A DNA stretch of 64,000 bases from the IMG/VR virus record IMGVR_UViG_3300022925_001882, positions 25,403 through 89,402 of that record; one strand, 5' to 3'. Both the position numbers and the translations under genes were made by a program. Shown piece by piece: positions 17,968 to 26,737 of the stretch. Numbering within the stretch: the stretch's first letter is position 1; the number at the start of each line of letters is the position of its first letter. Source of the DNA: a virus. The notes below the pieces were generated by a model that saw nothing but the letters and a program-made list of their open reading frames with translations, was not told the origin of the DNA and did not search any database.

Positions 17968-18528
17968 CTAGTAATCTGTCGTAGATATATTGTATTTATC
18001 TTGTTCCGTAGAATTTCTGGGTTTTTTAAACCGATTTTTTTTGTGTTCTTCAAAAATTCTACGTTGTTGTTCTTTAGATGTATTTATTAGTCTTTCTAAG
18101 TTATACACAATTTGTTTCTTGCGACCTAAATCATCCTGTAATTTAGTTAACTGTATTAATCTATGATCTAAATCCTTTGTTGTACTTTTGTAACCTCTAG
18201 TATGAACTGCAATGTCTAAATTGATGGATGCCATTTTGCCATCTAGGCTATAAACTTCTTTTGCCCTTTCAGTATTACGATTGTGAGAAAATACGCAGTA
18301 TGCCATTGCATTTCTTGCATTTATAAATTCATATGATTCTTCCCAATCATTGCATGATACTTTGTACAAGTGACTGCCTTGATCTTTTCGTATTCTGTAT
18401 TTGCCAAAGGCTTTGATACCAGACCTGTCGTTACTAATATAAAGATTTTTTAATTCTCTAATTAGTTCTCCTTTAAACATCTGTTTAATTTTGTTGCGAG
18501 TTTCTTCTGCATTTATCTTCTTTTTCAT
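17968..18528 (-). CDS. Hypothetical basic protein
   Basis: 186 residues, Lys/Arg-rich, with a predicted coiled segment near 118-150 (LIQLTKLQDDLGRKKQIVYN) and a basic tail. Charge suggests nucleic-acid contact but no known domain is visible. The start overlaps the stop of the upstream gene by 4 bp (ATGA). Confidence 0.6.
   Translation of the reverse strand: MKKKINAEETRNKIKQMFKGELIRELKNLYISNDRSGIKAFGKYRIRKDQGSHLYKVSCNDWEESYEFINARNAMAYCVFSHNRNTERAKEVYSLDGKMASINLDIAVHTRGYKSTTKDLDHRLIQLTKLQDDLGRKKQIVYNLERLINTSKEQQRRIFEEHKKNRFKKPRNSTEQDKYNISTTDY
17993..17998 (-). promoter_or_regulatory. Late promoter of the 17221-17958 gene
   Basis: GATAAATACAATAT on the minus strand, inside the 3' end of the upstream gene. 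Confidence 0.5.
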
Positions 18529-18965
18529 ACGTTCTCCATAAAGTATATATTATTCAATTCAGGTGTAGTATCTAAAAAGTCAGGTAAGTCTACACTTTCT
18601 GTACCGCATTTAATCATAGGTATTTCATGGCAGTCTTTTACAAGAAAGCCTAAAGGTCCTATGTCATCATCAAACACCGAATTGTTTTGTACTTTAAAAT
18701 CAAATTTCCAATAATGAAAATCTTGTATGCTTTTGTCTATTAAAAATCCAAATGAAGAATTTTCTGTGTTGTCCTCTATACGATGAGGATAATGTAATAT
18801 TTCTGGGTTGCCTCGCAAACTTATGCATTGCAATATAGTATCAAAGTTTGCTTGTGAATTTCTTTGAACTTGCCATAACGTATGGTTGTCCCCAACAGGC
18901 TTTGATCTGTTGAGAACATTAGTATGAGTAATGTCAAACAATGTGAAGCAAGTTATGGTTTTCAT
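18525..18965 (-). CDS. Conserved-looking hypothetical protein
   Basis: 146 residues with Trp/Phe/Asp-rich segments and no known motif. It starts directly after a late promoter at the 5-nt spacing, and a strong bidirectional terminator separates it from the 19032-19403 gene. A similar protein occurs in marine T4-like phages as far as I recall; function unknown. Confidence 0.65.
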   Translation of the reverse strand: MKTITCFTLFDITHTNVLNRSKPVGDNHTLWQVQRNSQANFDTILQCISLRGNPEILHYPHRIEDNTENSSFGFLIDKSIQDFHYWKFDFKVQNNSVFDDDIGPLGFLVKDCHEIPMIKCGTESVDLPDFLDTTPELNNIYFMENV

Positions 18966-18970
18966 AGTTG

Positions 18971-18976
18971 TATTTA
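18971..18976 (-). promoter_or_regulatory. Late promoter, 5 nt before ATG at 18965
   Basis: CTAAATA then CAACT then ATG. Confidence 0.65.
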
Positions 18977-18982
18977 GTAGCC

Positions 18983-19013
18983 AAAAAAAAGCCTCTAATA
19001 AAAGAGGCTTTTT
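18983..19013 (-). terminator. Rho-independent terminator of the 19032-19403 gene
   Basis: AAAAAGCCTCT / AGAGGCTTTTT, 11-bp stem, 6-nt loop, followed by eight T on the minus strand. It can also work in the plus direction. Confidence 0.85.
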
Positions 19014-19031
19014 AATTCTTTAACTAAAAAC

Positions 19032-19403
19032 TTAGTTAGTGAATGTTGCTGATGCTACAACTGTTGATGTTCCACCAGTTGCTGTATCGATAGCAGATGC
19101 TAAAGTAGTTGCGTCCCAAGCGCCAGTAGGATATACTGCGATTGAAAGATCATCAGTTGCATCGTTAGTGAACTCGTAAATGTAAACAATTGCTTTCTGC
19201 TGAATTGTTAACATTGCGATGTTTGCTAAAGTTGTGTTTGCCGCGATGTCTGCTAACTCAATGTTGAAGAAGTCTAACTTCGGCCCTTGAGGCTGAACTG
19301 TTGAACCGCTTGAAACTGCGTTAACACCCGGGTTTGAATATCCAGTTGCGTCTAAACGTAATACTGGATAAAAGTCACCATTTGCTCTTGTAAATTGTGC
19401 CAT
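19032..19403 (-). CDS. Small, probably abundant virion protein
   Basis: 123 residues, Ala/Thr/Gly/Ser-rich, beta-type, with no Cys. The composition resembles the virion proteins at 52052-52606 and 24629-25348. It is a single-gene unit: late promoter at 19479-19484, a 70-nt leader with two hairpins, an AAGGAA Shine-Dalgarno and a strong terminator. That is the arrangement expected for a highly expressed structural protein. A head-decoration or tail-tube-like role is possible; I cannot choose. Confidence 0.6.
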   Translation of the reverse strand: MAQFTRANGDFYPVLRLDATGYSNPGVNAVSSGSTVQPQGPKLDFFNIELADIAANTTLANIAMLTIQQKAIVYIYEFTNDATDDLSIAVYPTGAWDATTLASAIDTATGGTSTVVASATFTN

Positions 19404-19419
19404 TTTTCTTTTCCTTAAT

Positions 19420-19473
19420 TTAAAGACTCGTTCCGAGCCTGTATAGTTTGTTGTCCCTCACCGTGAGGTTCAT
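19420..19473 (-). other. Leader of 19032-19403 mRNA: 17-codon upstream ORF with two hairpins
   Basis: ATG 5 nt after TAAATA opens a 17-codon ORF ending TAA just before the AAGGAA Shine-Dalgarno. It contains CCTCA-CGG-TGAGG and GGCTCG-GAA-CGAGTC, both GC-rich in an AT-rich genome. The layout parallels the gp18 leader. Confidence 0.4.
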
Positions 19474-19478
19474 ACTAT

Positions 19479-19484
19479 TATTTA
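19479..19484 (-). promoter_or_regulatory. Late promoter of the 19032-19403 gene
   Basis: AATAAATAATAGTATG, sharing the 13 bases after the first A with the gp18 promoter region. Confidence 0.7.
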
Positions 19485-19514
19485 TTCCGATTATGAAAAA
19501 ATGCGGTGATATTA

Positions 19515-20663
19515 TTACTTTGCGGCGAGATTTTGAGCAGAAAAGCCCATTCTATTGACAAACTTGAGTCCATTAGCAACGAAACCTTCGTGTGTTTCAC
19601 TGCCATCATCTAAGTATCCTTTAACAGGACTAGCCTCTGCGGCTTTGTCTAATTGATCTACGATGTTCTGTTTTAGATTATACAATGCAATCCAAATCTT
19701 AAATGCACCCATAACACCGTCCTTGTGAGCATTGAAGTGATTAGTAATTTTAGTACGCATTGAGTCAGTCATTGGACGTTGCTCAACAAACTGAATAAAA
19801 TCATTATACAAATTTGACAGGTCTTTGGCAACAATCTTTTTATTAATGAATACAGTAAACAAAGAATTAAATGCAGTACGTGCCTGTGGCGCTGAATTCA
19901 TTAAGATACGAACAGCATCACCGTGTTGAGCAATTTCTGCTTCTGCTTGTGATTTCAATTTCGTGGGCATTTTAATCTTTGGTGTAATGGGCATCTTGCT
20001 AGGTACAATTGCTACATCACTATTGTTATGTAAGTTACCTATCGTACCGTCTAGTGATGATGACTCATCTGTAGTTTGTGCGTTAACTGGAATAAATGTA
20101 TGCACACCTACTCCTGCTGTTTTTCCTTTTAGCATGTGACCAACTTCACTATCTGCTTTTACTTTGTATGCAATACCATTTGGATTCATTTTAAATGAGT
20201 AGTATCCGTCTTGGTCTTCTAATGGTTTTGCAAACAATAAGTCTCCCCAATAATAACCTAATGATCCTCTATCTGCTTTTTCTAATCCAGGCCATATATC
20301 ATCAATCAACTGATACAAGTCTCCTCGATCAACACCTCTATTCTTATCATACTGTCTAAACTCTTGGGGAGAAAACACTTGTCTTCCTGTACCGTCTTTC
20401 TTATTGAACATATGTTTGTCCATAATAGAGAATCTACCTTCTTTATTACGTCCAAAGATAAGAGCGGGATAGCCGTCCCACTTAATTGTGATTGTACCCG
20501 GTTGTGCGATTGTTTGTTCTATTGCACTAATTGCTTGTCTAGCACCCTCAACATCGCCTAAGAACACTAAATCTTCTGGGTGATCTAAGTGTCCCTTTGC
20601 TTCGACTAAGTTGATTTTTTCTAATGTACGTAAAGTATTAGATAATGATTCACTGAGGTTCAT
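19515..20663 (-). CDS. Ligase/nucleotidyltransferase-like protein of unknown role
   Basis: 382 residues. K61-W-D63-G64 in ITIKWDGYPALIFGR matches motif I (KxDG) of the covalent nucleotidyltransferases (DNA and RNA ligases, capping enzymes). YYWGDLLF (about 137-144) and GIAYKVKAD (163-171) sit where motifs IIIa and IV/V would be. The glutamate usual in motif III is replaced by Asp. The C-terminal 180 residues are helical and unassigned. I recall this family in marine T4-like phages as uncharacterised. Catalysis is therefore a hypothesis. It shares an operon with 20666-21907. Confidence 0.6.
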   Translation of the reverse strand: MNLSESLSNTLRTLEKINLVEAKGHLDHPEDLVFLGDVEGARQAISAIEQTIAQPGTITIKWDGYPALIFGRNKEGRFSIMDKHMFNKKDGTGRQVFSPQEFRQYDKNRGVDRGDLYQLIDDIWPGLEKADRGSLGYYWGDLLFAKPLEDQDGYYSFKMNPNGIAYKVKADSEVGHMLKGKTAGVGVHTFIPVNAQTTDESSSLDGTIGNLHNNSDVAIVPSKMPITPKIKMPTKLKSQAEAEIAQHGDAVRILMNSAPQARTAFNSLFTVFINKKIVAKDLSNLYNDFIQFVEQRPMTDSMRTKITNHFNAHKDGVMGAFKIWIALYNLKQNIVDQLDKAAEASPVKGYLDDGSETHEGFVANGLKFVNRMGFSAQNLAAK

Positions 20664-20665
20664 TG

Positions 20666-21907
20666 TTACCTCGTTTTCAGTGATGGTATTTTTTCTGCTC
20701 TAATTGCTGATTGAGTTTTAGATTCTTTAACAGATTTCTTTTGTGGTGCAAGTTCTGTTTTATAGAAGGTTTTAGGATCCATCGCATACATTTTTGAATA
20801 CTTTTGCTGTTCTTCTGCTGACAACGCATTACCACTAGAATCAGTCCACTGTTCTCCGTTATAAAAATATTCTGTTCCGCCTGCATCTTTAATTGCTATG
20901 CCTGCAGGTATCTGTACGGGCTTCATTGGTGTTTCTTTTGATTTTAATTCAGGTTCTTTTGCACCTTGGGCTTGTACTGATTTTTGTATTACTTCTGCAC
21001 CTTGTGCATTCTTTGCTCCTACGGGTGTAACACCTACTGTAGAAGTTGCCGCCCAAGCACCGTCGGCTAACTGAGTTAAAATATCTCTATCAATGTTTGG
21101 CTTAGATGGATTCTTTGAATTGTTATACACATGTTCTAAGTTATCAATGATTTGATATAATACATCTTTACTTTTGGTATAATCAACATTTTGCATCCAC
21201 TGACCAAACCAGTCTTTCATAAAAACACTAAGTAGTCTACCACCTGCGGCTTCTACATCTGTTTCATGTGCTTGTTCGTCTATGATACTTTCTAAGATCA
21301 TATTCATTTCGACAAATTTAACCCACTCATTAAGATTACCGTTCCAACCAGGGTATGCTCTCCTAATTTCTTGTGTAGTCAAACCTTTATCAATTAAATC
21401 TTTGATACTGTGTTGTTGCCATTTCATTTTACGTTTAGTAGGTACTTTAGGCTTGTTAAAGCCGTCTGTTTCTTTACCGAAATCTGATGTATCAGGTTTG
21501 TACTCACCGTACTTTTCATGTCCTTTCATTTTAGGATTAAACATTCTTCTCATTTTTTCTTGGAAGCCAGGCATTAAACGTTGTTTGTTGTCCGGATCCA
21601 TATTTCCTTGAGAGTCTGGATTATTTGGATCATCACCAGTGACTGATCCTGGACCTAAAGGCGGATTAATTAATCCTGCTCTAAGACCTGAATCGATTGT
21701 ACTCAATGCATCACTAACAAAGTCTCTTACAAATAATTTGTATGCTAATTTATCTTGTTTTGTTAGTCCACCTTTAAGTCCTAAACTAGGTGCTTTTACT
21801 GTAGGGCCTCCTGTACCGCCCATGCCGCCCTGACCGCGGTATCGTTTGTCTCCAAACATCCAGTCGCCTAATTTATTTTCTTTGATAATGACTTCATCAA
21901 ACTTCAT
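20666..21907 (-). CDS. Conserved-looking hypothetical protein, Gly-rich N-terminus
   Basis: 413 residues. It begins MKFDEVIIKENKLGDWMFGD, an N-terminus of the capsid-targeting-like style, then a Gly-rich stretch (RGQGGMGGTGG). The middle part (residues 165-260) contains a helical region with LIDKGLTTQEIRRAYPGWNG; the C-terminus is Lys/Ser-rich. No catalytic motif is seen. Stop is 2 bp before the ligase-like gene, so they are probably co-expressed. Confidence 0.6.
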   Translation of the reverse strand: MKFDEVIIKENKLGDWMFGDKRYRGQGGMGGTGGPTVKAPSLGLKGGLTKQDKLAYKLFVRDFVSDALSTIDSGLRAGLINPPLGPGSVTGDDPNNPDSQGNMDPDNKQRLMPGFQEKMRRMFNPKMKGHEKYGEYKPDTSDFGKETDGFNKPKVPTKRKMKWQQHSIKDLIDKGLTTQEIRRAYPGWNGNLNEWVKFVEMNMILESIIDEQAHETDVEAAGGRLLSVFMKDWFGQWMQNVDYTKSKDVLYQIIDNLEHVYNNSKNPSKPNIDRDILTQLADGAWAATSTVGVTPVGAKNAQGAEVIQKSVQAQGAKEPELKSKETPMKPVQIPAGIAIKDAGGTEYFYNGEQWTDSSGNALSAEEQQKYSKMYAMDPKTFYKTELAPQKKSVKESKTQSAIRAEKIPSLKTR

Positions 21908-21913
21908 TGATAC

Positions 21914-22156
21914 TTACCCTTGATACTTTTTAATCGTCTTTGAAAAACGAGTTTTGTCTCTACCTCGGATAGCACTTAGCAGTTTCTTTTCTAACTGTTC
22001 AGCCTGAACATCATCGTAATTACGTTGAATGAATTCAATTAAATTGACCGCACTAGTAATAATATTGTTGCCACGAGACTCTACAATATGTGGGATATCT
22101 CGGTTGCTACCAAAATTTTCTAGTTCTTCTAAAAGGCTTTTAGTTTTTTTCTGCAT
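21914..22156 (-). CDS. Small helical hypothetical protein
   Basis: 80 residues, helical and basic (ends RFSKTIKKYQG). ATG has an AAGGAA Shine-Dalgarno at normal distance and a TAAATA promoter 19 nt before the start. It precedes 20666-21907 by 6 bp. Family unknown to me. Confidence 0.6.
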   Translation of the reverse strand: MQKKTKSLLEELENFGSNRDIPHIVESRGNNIITSAVNLIEFIQRNYDDVQAEQLEKKLLSAIRGRDKTRFSKTIKKYQG

Positions 22157-22175
22157 AAGTATAATTCCTTACTAC

Positions 22176-22181
22176 TATTTA
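22176..22181 (-). promoter_or_regulatory. Late promoter of the 21914-20663 gene group
   Basis: ACTAAATAGTAGTAAGG on the minus strand. Confidence 0.6.
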
Positions 22182-22204
22182 GTCAATCGTGACCATTTTG
22201 GATA

Positions 22205-23620
22205 TTATTTGTCTTTCAAAGTATTCAATAATGATTTTAATTTTGTACTTTGTACATCACCATTTACTCGTTTTTGCTCGGGCTCTACTTGATTTTCTAC
22301 TATTTCATTAGTCTGCCCTACTTGTGATGTTGTTTTAAACTTATCCATGATAGATTGTGCAGATGGTTGTGATGTGTTATGCGTTGGTGCATTAGTTCCT
22401 GGGTCTGTAATACGCAATGTTTCTATATCGAATGCTAATTCTACTTTTTGTCCTACCCCTGAACTTGATCTTGTCTTCATTAACTGAATTTGATACTGAC
22501 CACGTTCTCTCATGCTACGTGATGTAAAGATACCAAACACATTGTCTGCTGTATTGATTTTTGATATACCACCTGAGATATGACTGTGATCAAATTCAAT
22601 TTCATCAACTGAACTTCTGTTTAACTGTGATGCAGTTACGAATACTAAATCAAACTCTTTCGCCAAGTTACGTAATTCTTCTGATACATATTTGTCTTTA
22701 ACAAACAAGTCACTAGGACTTACTTTAGCACTTACTGGCATTAACAAATCCAAATAGTCAACGCACATAAAGTCTAGTTTCATACCTGTTTGTATTTGTA
22801 ATTCTTTGACATATGCTCTCAAATCATTTACTGTAGATTGAGCAGGCATATATTTAATTCTAAAGTTACCTGCGGCTTTTTGTTTCATCTTAACTTTCAT
22901 TTCAACATTGTCTAAGTCTTTAAATACTTCCTTAGACTTTGTATCAGTCAACATAGAATCGATACGCATTGCTGATAGTTCTTCACTCAATTCTAGTGTG
23001 ATGTACACGCCTGATAAGCCTTGCTCTACCCAATTGACTGATAGATTTTGCATGAACAATGATTTACCTGAACCCGAACCCCCAGCAAAGATTTGCAGTT
23101 CACCTTTATTAAAACCACCATAGAGTTTTTGATCTAAGCAGGGCCAACCACATGATACTTGACCGTTGCTAGATTTAAGATGCATAAGACGAGCCCTAGG
23201 ATCTTCAAAGTAATCGATACCTAAGTCTCTTTGTAATGATATTTGTACTGCATCTTTAATTAACTTTTCAACAGGATCATAATCACCTTTCTCTAACAAG
23301 TCTGCTGATGACATGATTGCTCTTTCTAATTCTTGTCTGCGAGTAAACGATTCAAACTCAGTCATAAACCATTCGTAATGACCATCGTCTAATTCATCAA
23401 CTGTGTCGATTGTTTCTCCTGTTGTTGCTTTGATTTGCGTAGAGTCAGGCAATACCTTATATTGCTCTGAATGTTCTCTCATAAACTCTGCGACAGGTCT
23501 TAATCTTCTATCAAAGTTTTCTGCGTTAAAGATATTATTGACCCTAACAAACAACTCTGCATTTGTTATCATCATTCGCAAGAATAATTCTTGTACTTCT
23601 ACGTTAAATTCTTTTAGCAA
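22205..23620 (-). CDS. 41: Replicative DNA helicase gp41 (DnaB-like)
   Basis: 471 residues (T4 gp41 475). Walker A is GGSGSGKS at 180-187. The preceding SCGWPCLDQKLYGGFNKGEL is the DnaB-family lead-in, and FDLVFVTASQLNRSS is the motif 3 region. The start is TTG at 23620, with GAGGAA 6 nt upstream; no better ATG is available. It overlaps gp61 by 17 bp, as expected for the helicase-primase pair that forms the primosome. Confidence 0.92.
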   Translation of the reverse strand: MLKEFNVEVQELFLRMMITNAELFVRVNNIFNAENFDRRLRPVAEFMREHSEQYKVLPDSTQIKATTGETIDTVDELDDGHYEWFMTEFESFTRRQELERAIMSSADLLEKGDYDPVEKLIKDAVQISLQRDLGIDYFEDPRARLMHLKSSNGQVSCGWPCLDQKLYGGFNKGELQIFAGGSGSGKSLFMQNLSVNWVEQGLSGVYITLELSEELSAMRIDSMLTDTKSKEVFKDLDNVEMKVKMKQKAAGNFRIKYMPAQSTVNDLRAYVKELQIQTGMKLDFMCVDYLDLLMPVSAKVSPSDLFVKDKYVSEELRNLAKEFDLVFVTASQLNRSSVDEIEFDHSHISGGISKINTADNVFGIFTSRSMRERGQYQIQLMKTRSSSGVGQKVELAFDIETLRITDPGTNAPTHNTSQPSAQSIMDKFKTTSQVGQTNEIVENQVEPEQKRVNGDVQSTKLKSLLNTLKDK

Positions 23621-24578
23621 TTTTATTCCTCATAACTTCTACTTTAATTTTGCTGTTTGTTGCGGAGTCTAATATACTTAGTAGAGTATTCAGACGACCA
23701 TATTTAATTACAGCATCATTTGCATCTTTAATATCTTCTGACCAGTTAGGTAAAGACACATCAAAACCTAGTTCTAATGCTCTTTCACATATACTTAAAC
23801 CTGTTTTATCCTGATCAGGAACAACAATAACACGTTTACCCAATTTGTTAATGACAGCAACTTGATTGTCATTAATTGTGTCATGTGTCAGTGCTAAACC
23901 GTTCATTGAGATAGCATCAAAAATACCTTCAAAAACTAATACGACTTCCCAACTATCTTTTTGTAAATCAGTACCAAATACATATCCTTGTTGTTGATCA
24001 TTTATGAACTTAGGATTTCTATCGTCCATAAATCTTATTGTACTACCTACAACTTTGTTTTCATATGTGTAAGGGATAATTATACCCTGCGATTGTCTTC
24101 CCTCTGCATTGGGATTAACCATAAAAGGATAGTCGTTGTGTTGTAATCCTCTTTTGTTCAAGTAGTCAATGTACACTTGATGATCTTTATTAGCAGTATA
24201 AATCAACTCACCTTCTGGCATTGGCTTTTCTTTAAACGTAGGTAACTTCTGTTGTTTCTTTTTGTGTAGGATAGAATCTATCAAATCTTTGTGTTGAATA
24301 GAATGCAACGACCATTTATTAATATCTTGGTCTGGCATATTACACCATGATAAAAAGTTACGTGTGCGTTTACTAATTGCTCTGCCTAGTTTGAAACCGC
24401 ACTTAAAGCCACAATTAAAACAATGATAGTTCCAATCATCACCGTCTGCTTTAATTCCCCCTCGCATTCTTTTGTCAGGGTTATGTCCATTGTGATGGCA
24501 ACAAGGCGCATTGAATGAAGTCCATCCACTCTGCGTCTGCTTCTTTTTGCCTGGGACAATCGTAAGTATATCAAACAT
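23604..24578 (-). CDS. 61: DNA primase gp61
   Basis: 324 residues (T4 gp61 342). An N-terminal zinc-binding region has C26, C27 and C53-x2-C56 with a further C60. A TOPRIM-type core follows: VLVFEGIFDAIS (motif with catalytic Glu) and VIVVPDQDKTG (Asp-x-Asp). It makes RNA primers at the fork with gp41. A promoter with perfect TATAAT lies directly upstream. Confidence 0.88.
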   Translation of the reverse strand: MFDILTIVPGKKKQTQSGWTSFNAPCCHHNGHNPDKRMRGGIKADGDDWNYHCFNCGFKCGFKLGRAISKRTRNFLSWCNMPDQDINKWSLHSIQHKDLIDSILHKKKQQKLPTFKEKPMPEGELIYTANKDHQVYIDYLNKRGLQHNDYPFMVNPNAEGRQSQGIIIPYTYENKVVGSTIRFMDDRNPKFINDQQQGYVFGTDLQKDSWEVVLVFEGIFDAISMNGLALTHDTINDNQVAVINKLGKRVIVVPDQDKTGLSICERALELGFDVSLPNWSEDIKDANDAVIKYGRLNTLLSILDSATNSKIKVEVMRNKIAKRI

Positions 24579-24585
24579 ATCTGAT

Positions 24586-24614
24586 ATTATAGACGAAAAT
24601 AAGAGTTAAAACAA
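24586..24614 (-). promoter_or_regulatory. Sigma70-type promoter of gp61-gp41
   Basis: TTGTTT (24614-24609) and TATAAT (24591-24586) with a 17-bp spacer; only 7 nt separate the -10 box from the ATG, so this mRNA may also have almost no leader. Confidence 0.5.
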
Positions 24615-24628
24615 GTAAACAGGGTAAC

Positions 24629-25348
24629 TTATCTAGCCAAAATAGTAACTATGTTACCCACATTAGATTCAAATTTAACCTTTACGAATGGATGATAGCC
24701 GTCGATTGTATAACCTATAGTCCTAGATTCACTCTCGCCTGTTTCTGCATTACCATATGTGTGTGTTTCAATATCATAAAAGTTTGCATCAACTAAAGTT
24801 GATCCTTGAATAGTGACATTGCCTACATAATTTGCATAGTCGATTGAAGTAGTTAATACAGGATTATCTTGCGTGTTGATAATACTTGAATAAAATGTTA
24901 CTGCTTCTGAATTTGCATTAGCATTTGCATTAGGAAATGGTTGATCGTTTGGTATTGTTACGTTCTGTGATGGTACAAACGAAGGTAGTATTGAGTCAAC
25001 AATATTTAAATCACCTCTAGCACCTGCTTTAGAATCTACAAAGACAGGTAAATTAAGATTACCACTTGGCCATTCTAATGAATAAAAACATTTTTGCGAT
25101 TCAATATCTTCAATTTCAGCCGCTGTTGTGTTTAATTGAAATATACCGTTGACATCAAGTACAGGTGTCAATGCCTTTCTGAAAAGGATTTCGGTACCAT
25201 CTGAGTTGATGGCTCTAAATGATATTTGTTGACTTTCAGTTGCAATATATGACAAGTCAACAGGCTTTTGTTCCTGATTTAGAAACTGAAACTGTAATTG
25301 ATTATCGACACCTTTATTTAAGGTTAATGGTTTTGAATAAACTGGCAT
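24629..25348 (-). CDS. Probable virion structural protein
   Basis: 239 residues from ATG at 25348, preceded by GAGGAAATAT. An in-frame GTG at 25429 also has an AGGAG sequence and would add 27 residues; the N-terminus MPVYSKPLTLNKGVDNQLQF looks like the start of homologous phage virion proteins, so I prefer the ATG. The content is beta-rich with no Cys in the C-terminal half. A late promoter lies at 25453-25458. Exact role unknown. Confidence 0.55.
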   Translation of the reverse strand: MPVYSKPLTLNKGVDNQLQFQFLNQEQKPVDLSYIATESQQISFRAINSDGTEILFRKALTPVLDVNGIFQLNTTAAEIEDIESQKCFYSLEWPSGNLNLPVFVDSKAGARGDLNIVDSILPSFVPSQNVTIPNDQPFPNANANANSEAVTFYSSIINTQDNPVLTTSIDYANYVGNVTIQGSTLVDANFYDIETHTYGNAETGESESRTIGYTIDGYHPFVKVKFESNVGNIVTILAR

Positions 25349-25452
25349 ATATTTCCTCGGGCTTGTGCCTGACAAAACCACAACGATTTGTCTGACTGTA
25401 TAAGTATATACTGATGTAGTGTAAGACACAAATTTTAATCTCCTATAGAATA

Positions 25453-25458
25453 TATTTA
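25453..25458 (-). promoter_or_regulatory. Late promoter of the 24629-25348 gene
   Basis: GATAAATATATTC on the minus strand; a TAGGAG/GTG start pair lies between it and the preferred ATG. Confidence 0.5.
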
Positions 25459-25505
25459 TCTTTAGGTGCGTTTACCAAGAAATTTGACCATTTTTTTCAT
25501 CGTAC

Positions 25506-25511
25506 TAAATA
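25506..25511 (+). promoter_or_regulatory. Late promoter of the 25522 gene
   Basis: CTAAATA then 10 nt to ATG at 25522, with no clear Shine-Dalgarno. It forms a divergent pair with the 25453 promoter. Confidence 0.55.
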
Positions 25512-25521
25512 CTTTACAGAC

Positions 25522-25914
25522 ATGACAGATTCAAAGAAACCCATCGACTTTTTTGTCAAATTGACAGAGACTCACCCGTTTATTTCGGTGTTACAATATG
25601 CCGGACAAGACTTTGTGGGCATTGTTCAAAACCGTGATGATCTTGTTACAACTATCTATGACTATGGTGCAATAGTTGATCCTGAAAAAAGACTAAAGTT
25701 TTTAGAATTAGGAGATGTTTGGTGGTGGGAATCAAATCGTCAAATACCAATTCATTTATTTCTTAAGCAAGAGTGGGCAATGTTTAAACCTTTCTTAAGA
25801 ACATTCAATAATAAGTCATTAACATTGTTGCATGGACCGATTGTGTCAATGACTGACTTCCAAAAGAAAAGAGTTAAAAGAAAATCGATTACTTTAGTAA
25901 AACGACCTTACTAA
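25522..25914 (+). CDS. Small hypothetical protein, lone plus-strand gene
   Basis: 130 residues, with a WWWESN cluster near residue 70 and a basic C-terminus (KKRVKRKSITLVKRPY). It is the only plus-strand gene between 9.6 and 39.8 kb and overlaps the peptide deformylase stop by 4 bp head-on. I believe similar proteins occur in marine T4-like phages; function unknown. Confidence 0.65.
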   Translation: MTDSKKPIDFFVKLTETHPFISVLQYAGQDFVGIVQNRDDLVTTIYDYGAIVDPEKRLKFLELGDVWWWESNRQIPIHLFLKQEWAMFKPFLRTFNNKSLTLLHGPIVSMTDFQKKRVKRKSITLVKRPY

Positions 25915-26465
25915 GAAACAGAAGGGAATTTAAGTCTTCTAGCCAGTTTAGCACTTTGGCGTTTCTTTTTTGCTCTGCGTTTTCTAGCCAATTCTAAACT
26001 AAGTTTACTTTGTACACGTTCTTCAAACGTGATACCTAATAGGTGATCATATTCATGTAAAAATACACGTGCTTGAATACCAGTAAGATGTTTTTCTTTA
26101 ACGACTTCACCATCGATTTGTTGATAGGTGACTACGCATTCAGGTTGTCTTGGAACATGCAACCATAGATCAGGATAACTTAAGCACCCTTCTAAAAATA
26201 ATTCTTTTTCTCCTCTAAGTTCATCTACTTGAGGATTAATAAAAGCCATTAACTTTTCATCTGTGCCCATGATTAATATATTTTTCATTACGCCACATTG
26301 TGGTGCGGCTAAACCAATGCCAGGATGATTAGGATTAAACATCACTTTAGTCATTGCTTTAATTAGTTCAGTTGGATCACCGTCGAGTTTAAAGTCCCAA
26401 GGCTCACAAGGTTCCTTTAATTTAGGATCGTTTTCTGGTATTAAGTTTAGTGTCAATTCTTCCAT
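25911..26465 (-). CDS. def: Peptide deformylase
   Basis: 184 residues. All three signature motifs are intact: GIGLAAPQ (49-56), EGCLSYP (92-98, metal-ligand Cys) and HEYDH (137-141, metal ligands and catalytic Glu). It removes the formyl group from new proteins. Phage-encoded deformylases are known from cyanophages as auxiliary genes supporting translation or photosystem upkeep. The C-terminus adds a basic tail (ARKRRAKKKRQSAK). It overlaps the next gene upstream by one base. Confidence 0.9.
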   Translation of the reverse strand: MEELTLNLIPENDPKLKEPCEPWDFKLDGDPTELIKAMTKVMFNPNHPGIGLAAPQCGVMKNILIMGTDEKLMAFINPQVDELRGEKELFLEGCLSYPDLWLHVPRQPECVVTYQQIDGEVVKEKHLTGIQARVFLHEYDHLLGITFEERVQSKLSLELARKRRAKKKRQSAKLARRLKFPSVS

Positions 26466-26737
26466 TAGATGTGCCTCTGATACTCAAACAATAACATTTC
26501 ACCTTTAAGTTTTGTTCCTATTATTTCTTTTCGACCTGATACTATGTATTCTCTTTCTACTGTGCCGTCATTATATTCTATATCTAATACACGTAAATCA
26601 TCACCTGTTCTATCTGGGTTTGTTTCGTAATGCATAGTAGTAAATGAATGTGCATGTATTGCTTTTACGCCTCTTGACCACTCTTCGGCCGCTAACATTT
26701 GTCTCTGTCTTTCTACTCTATCGTCATATTGACTCAT
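26465..26737 (-). CDS. Small hypothetical protein
   Basis: 90 residues, no Cys, moderately acidic. Segments such as FTTMHYETNPDRTGDDLRVLD suggest a compact beta-fold, but no family is recognised. It sits between the DnaE-like gene (14-bp overlap) and def (1-bp overlap) in one operon. Confidence 0.6.
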   Translation of the reverse strand: MSQYDDRVERQRQMLAAEEWSRGVKAIHAHSFTTMHYETNPDRTGDDLRVLDIEYNDGTVEREYIVSGRKEIIGTKLKGEMLLFEYQRHI

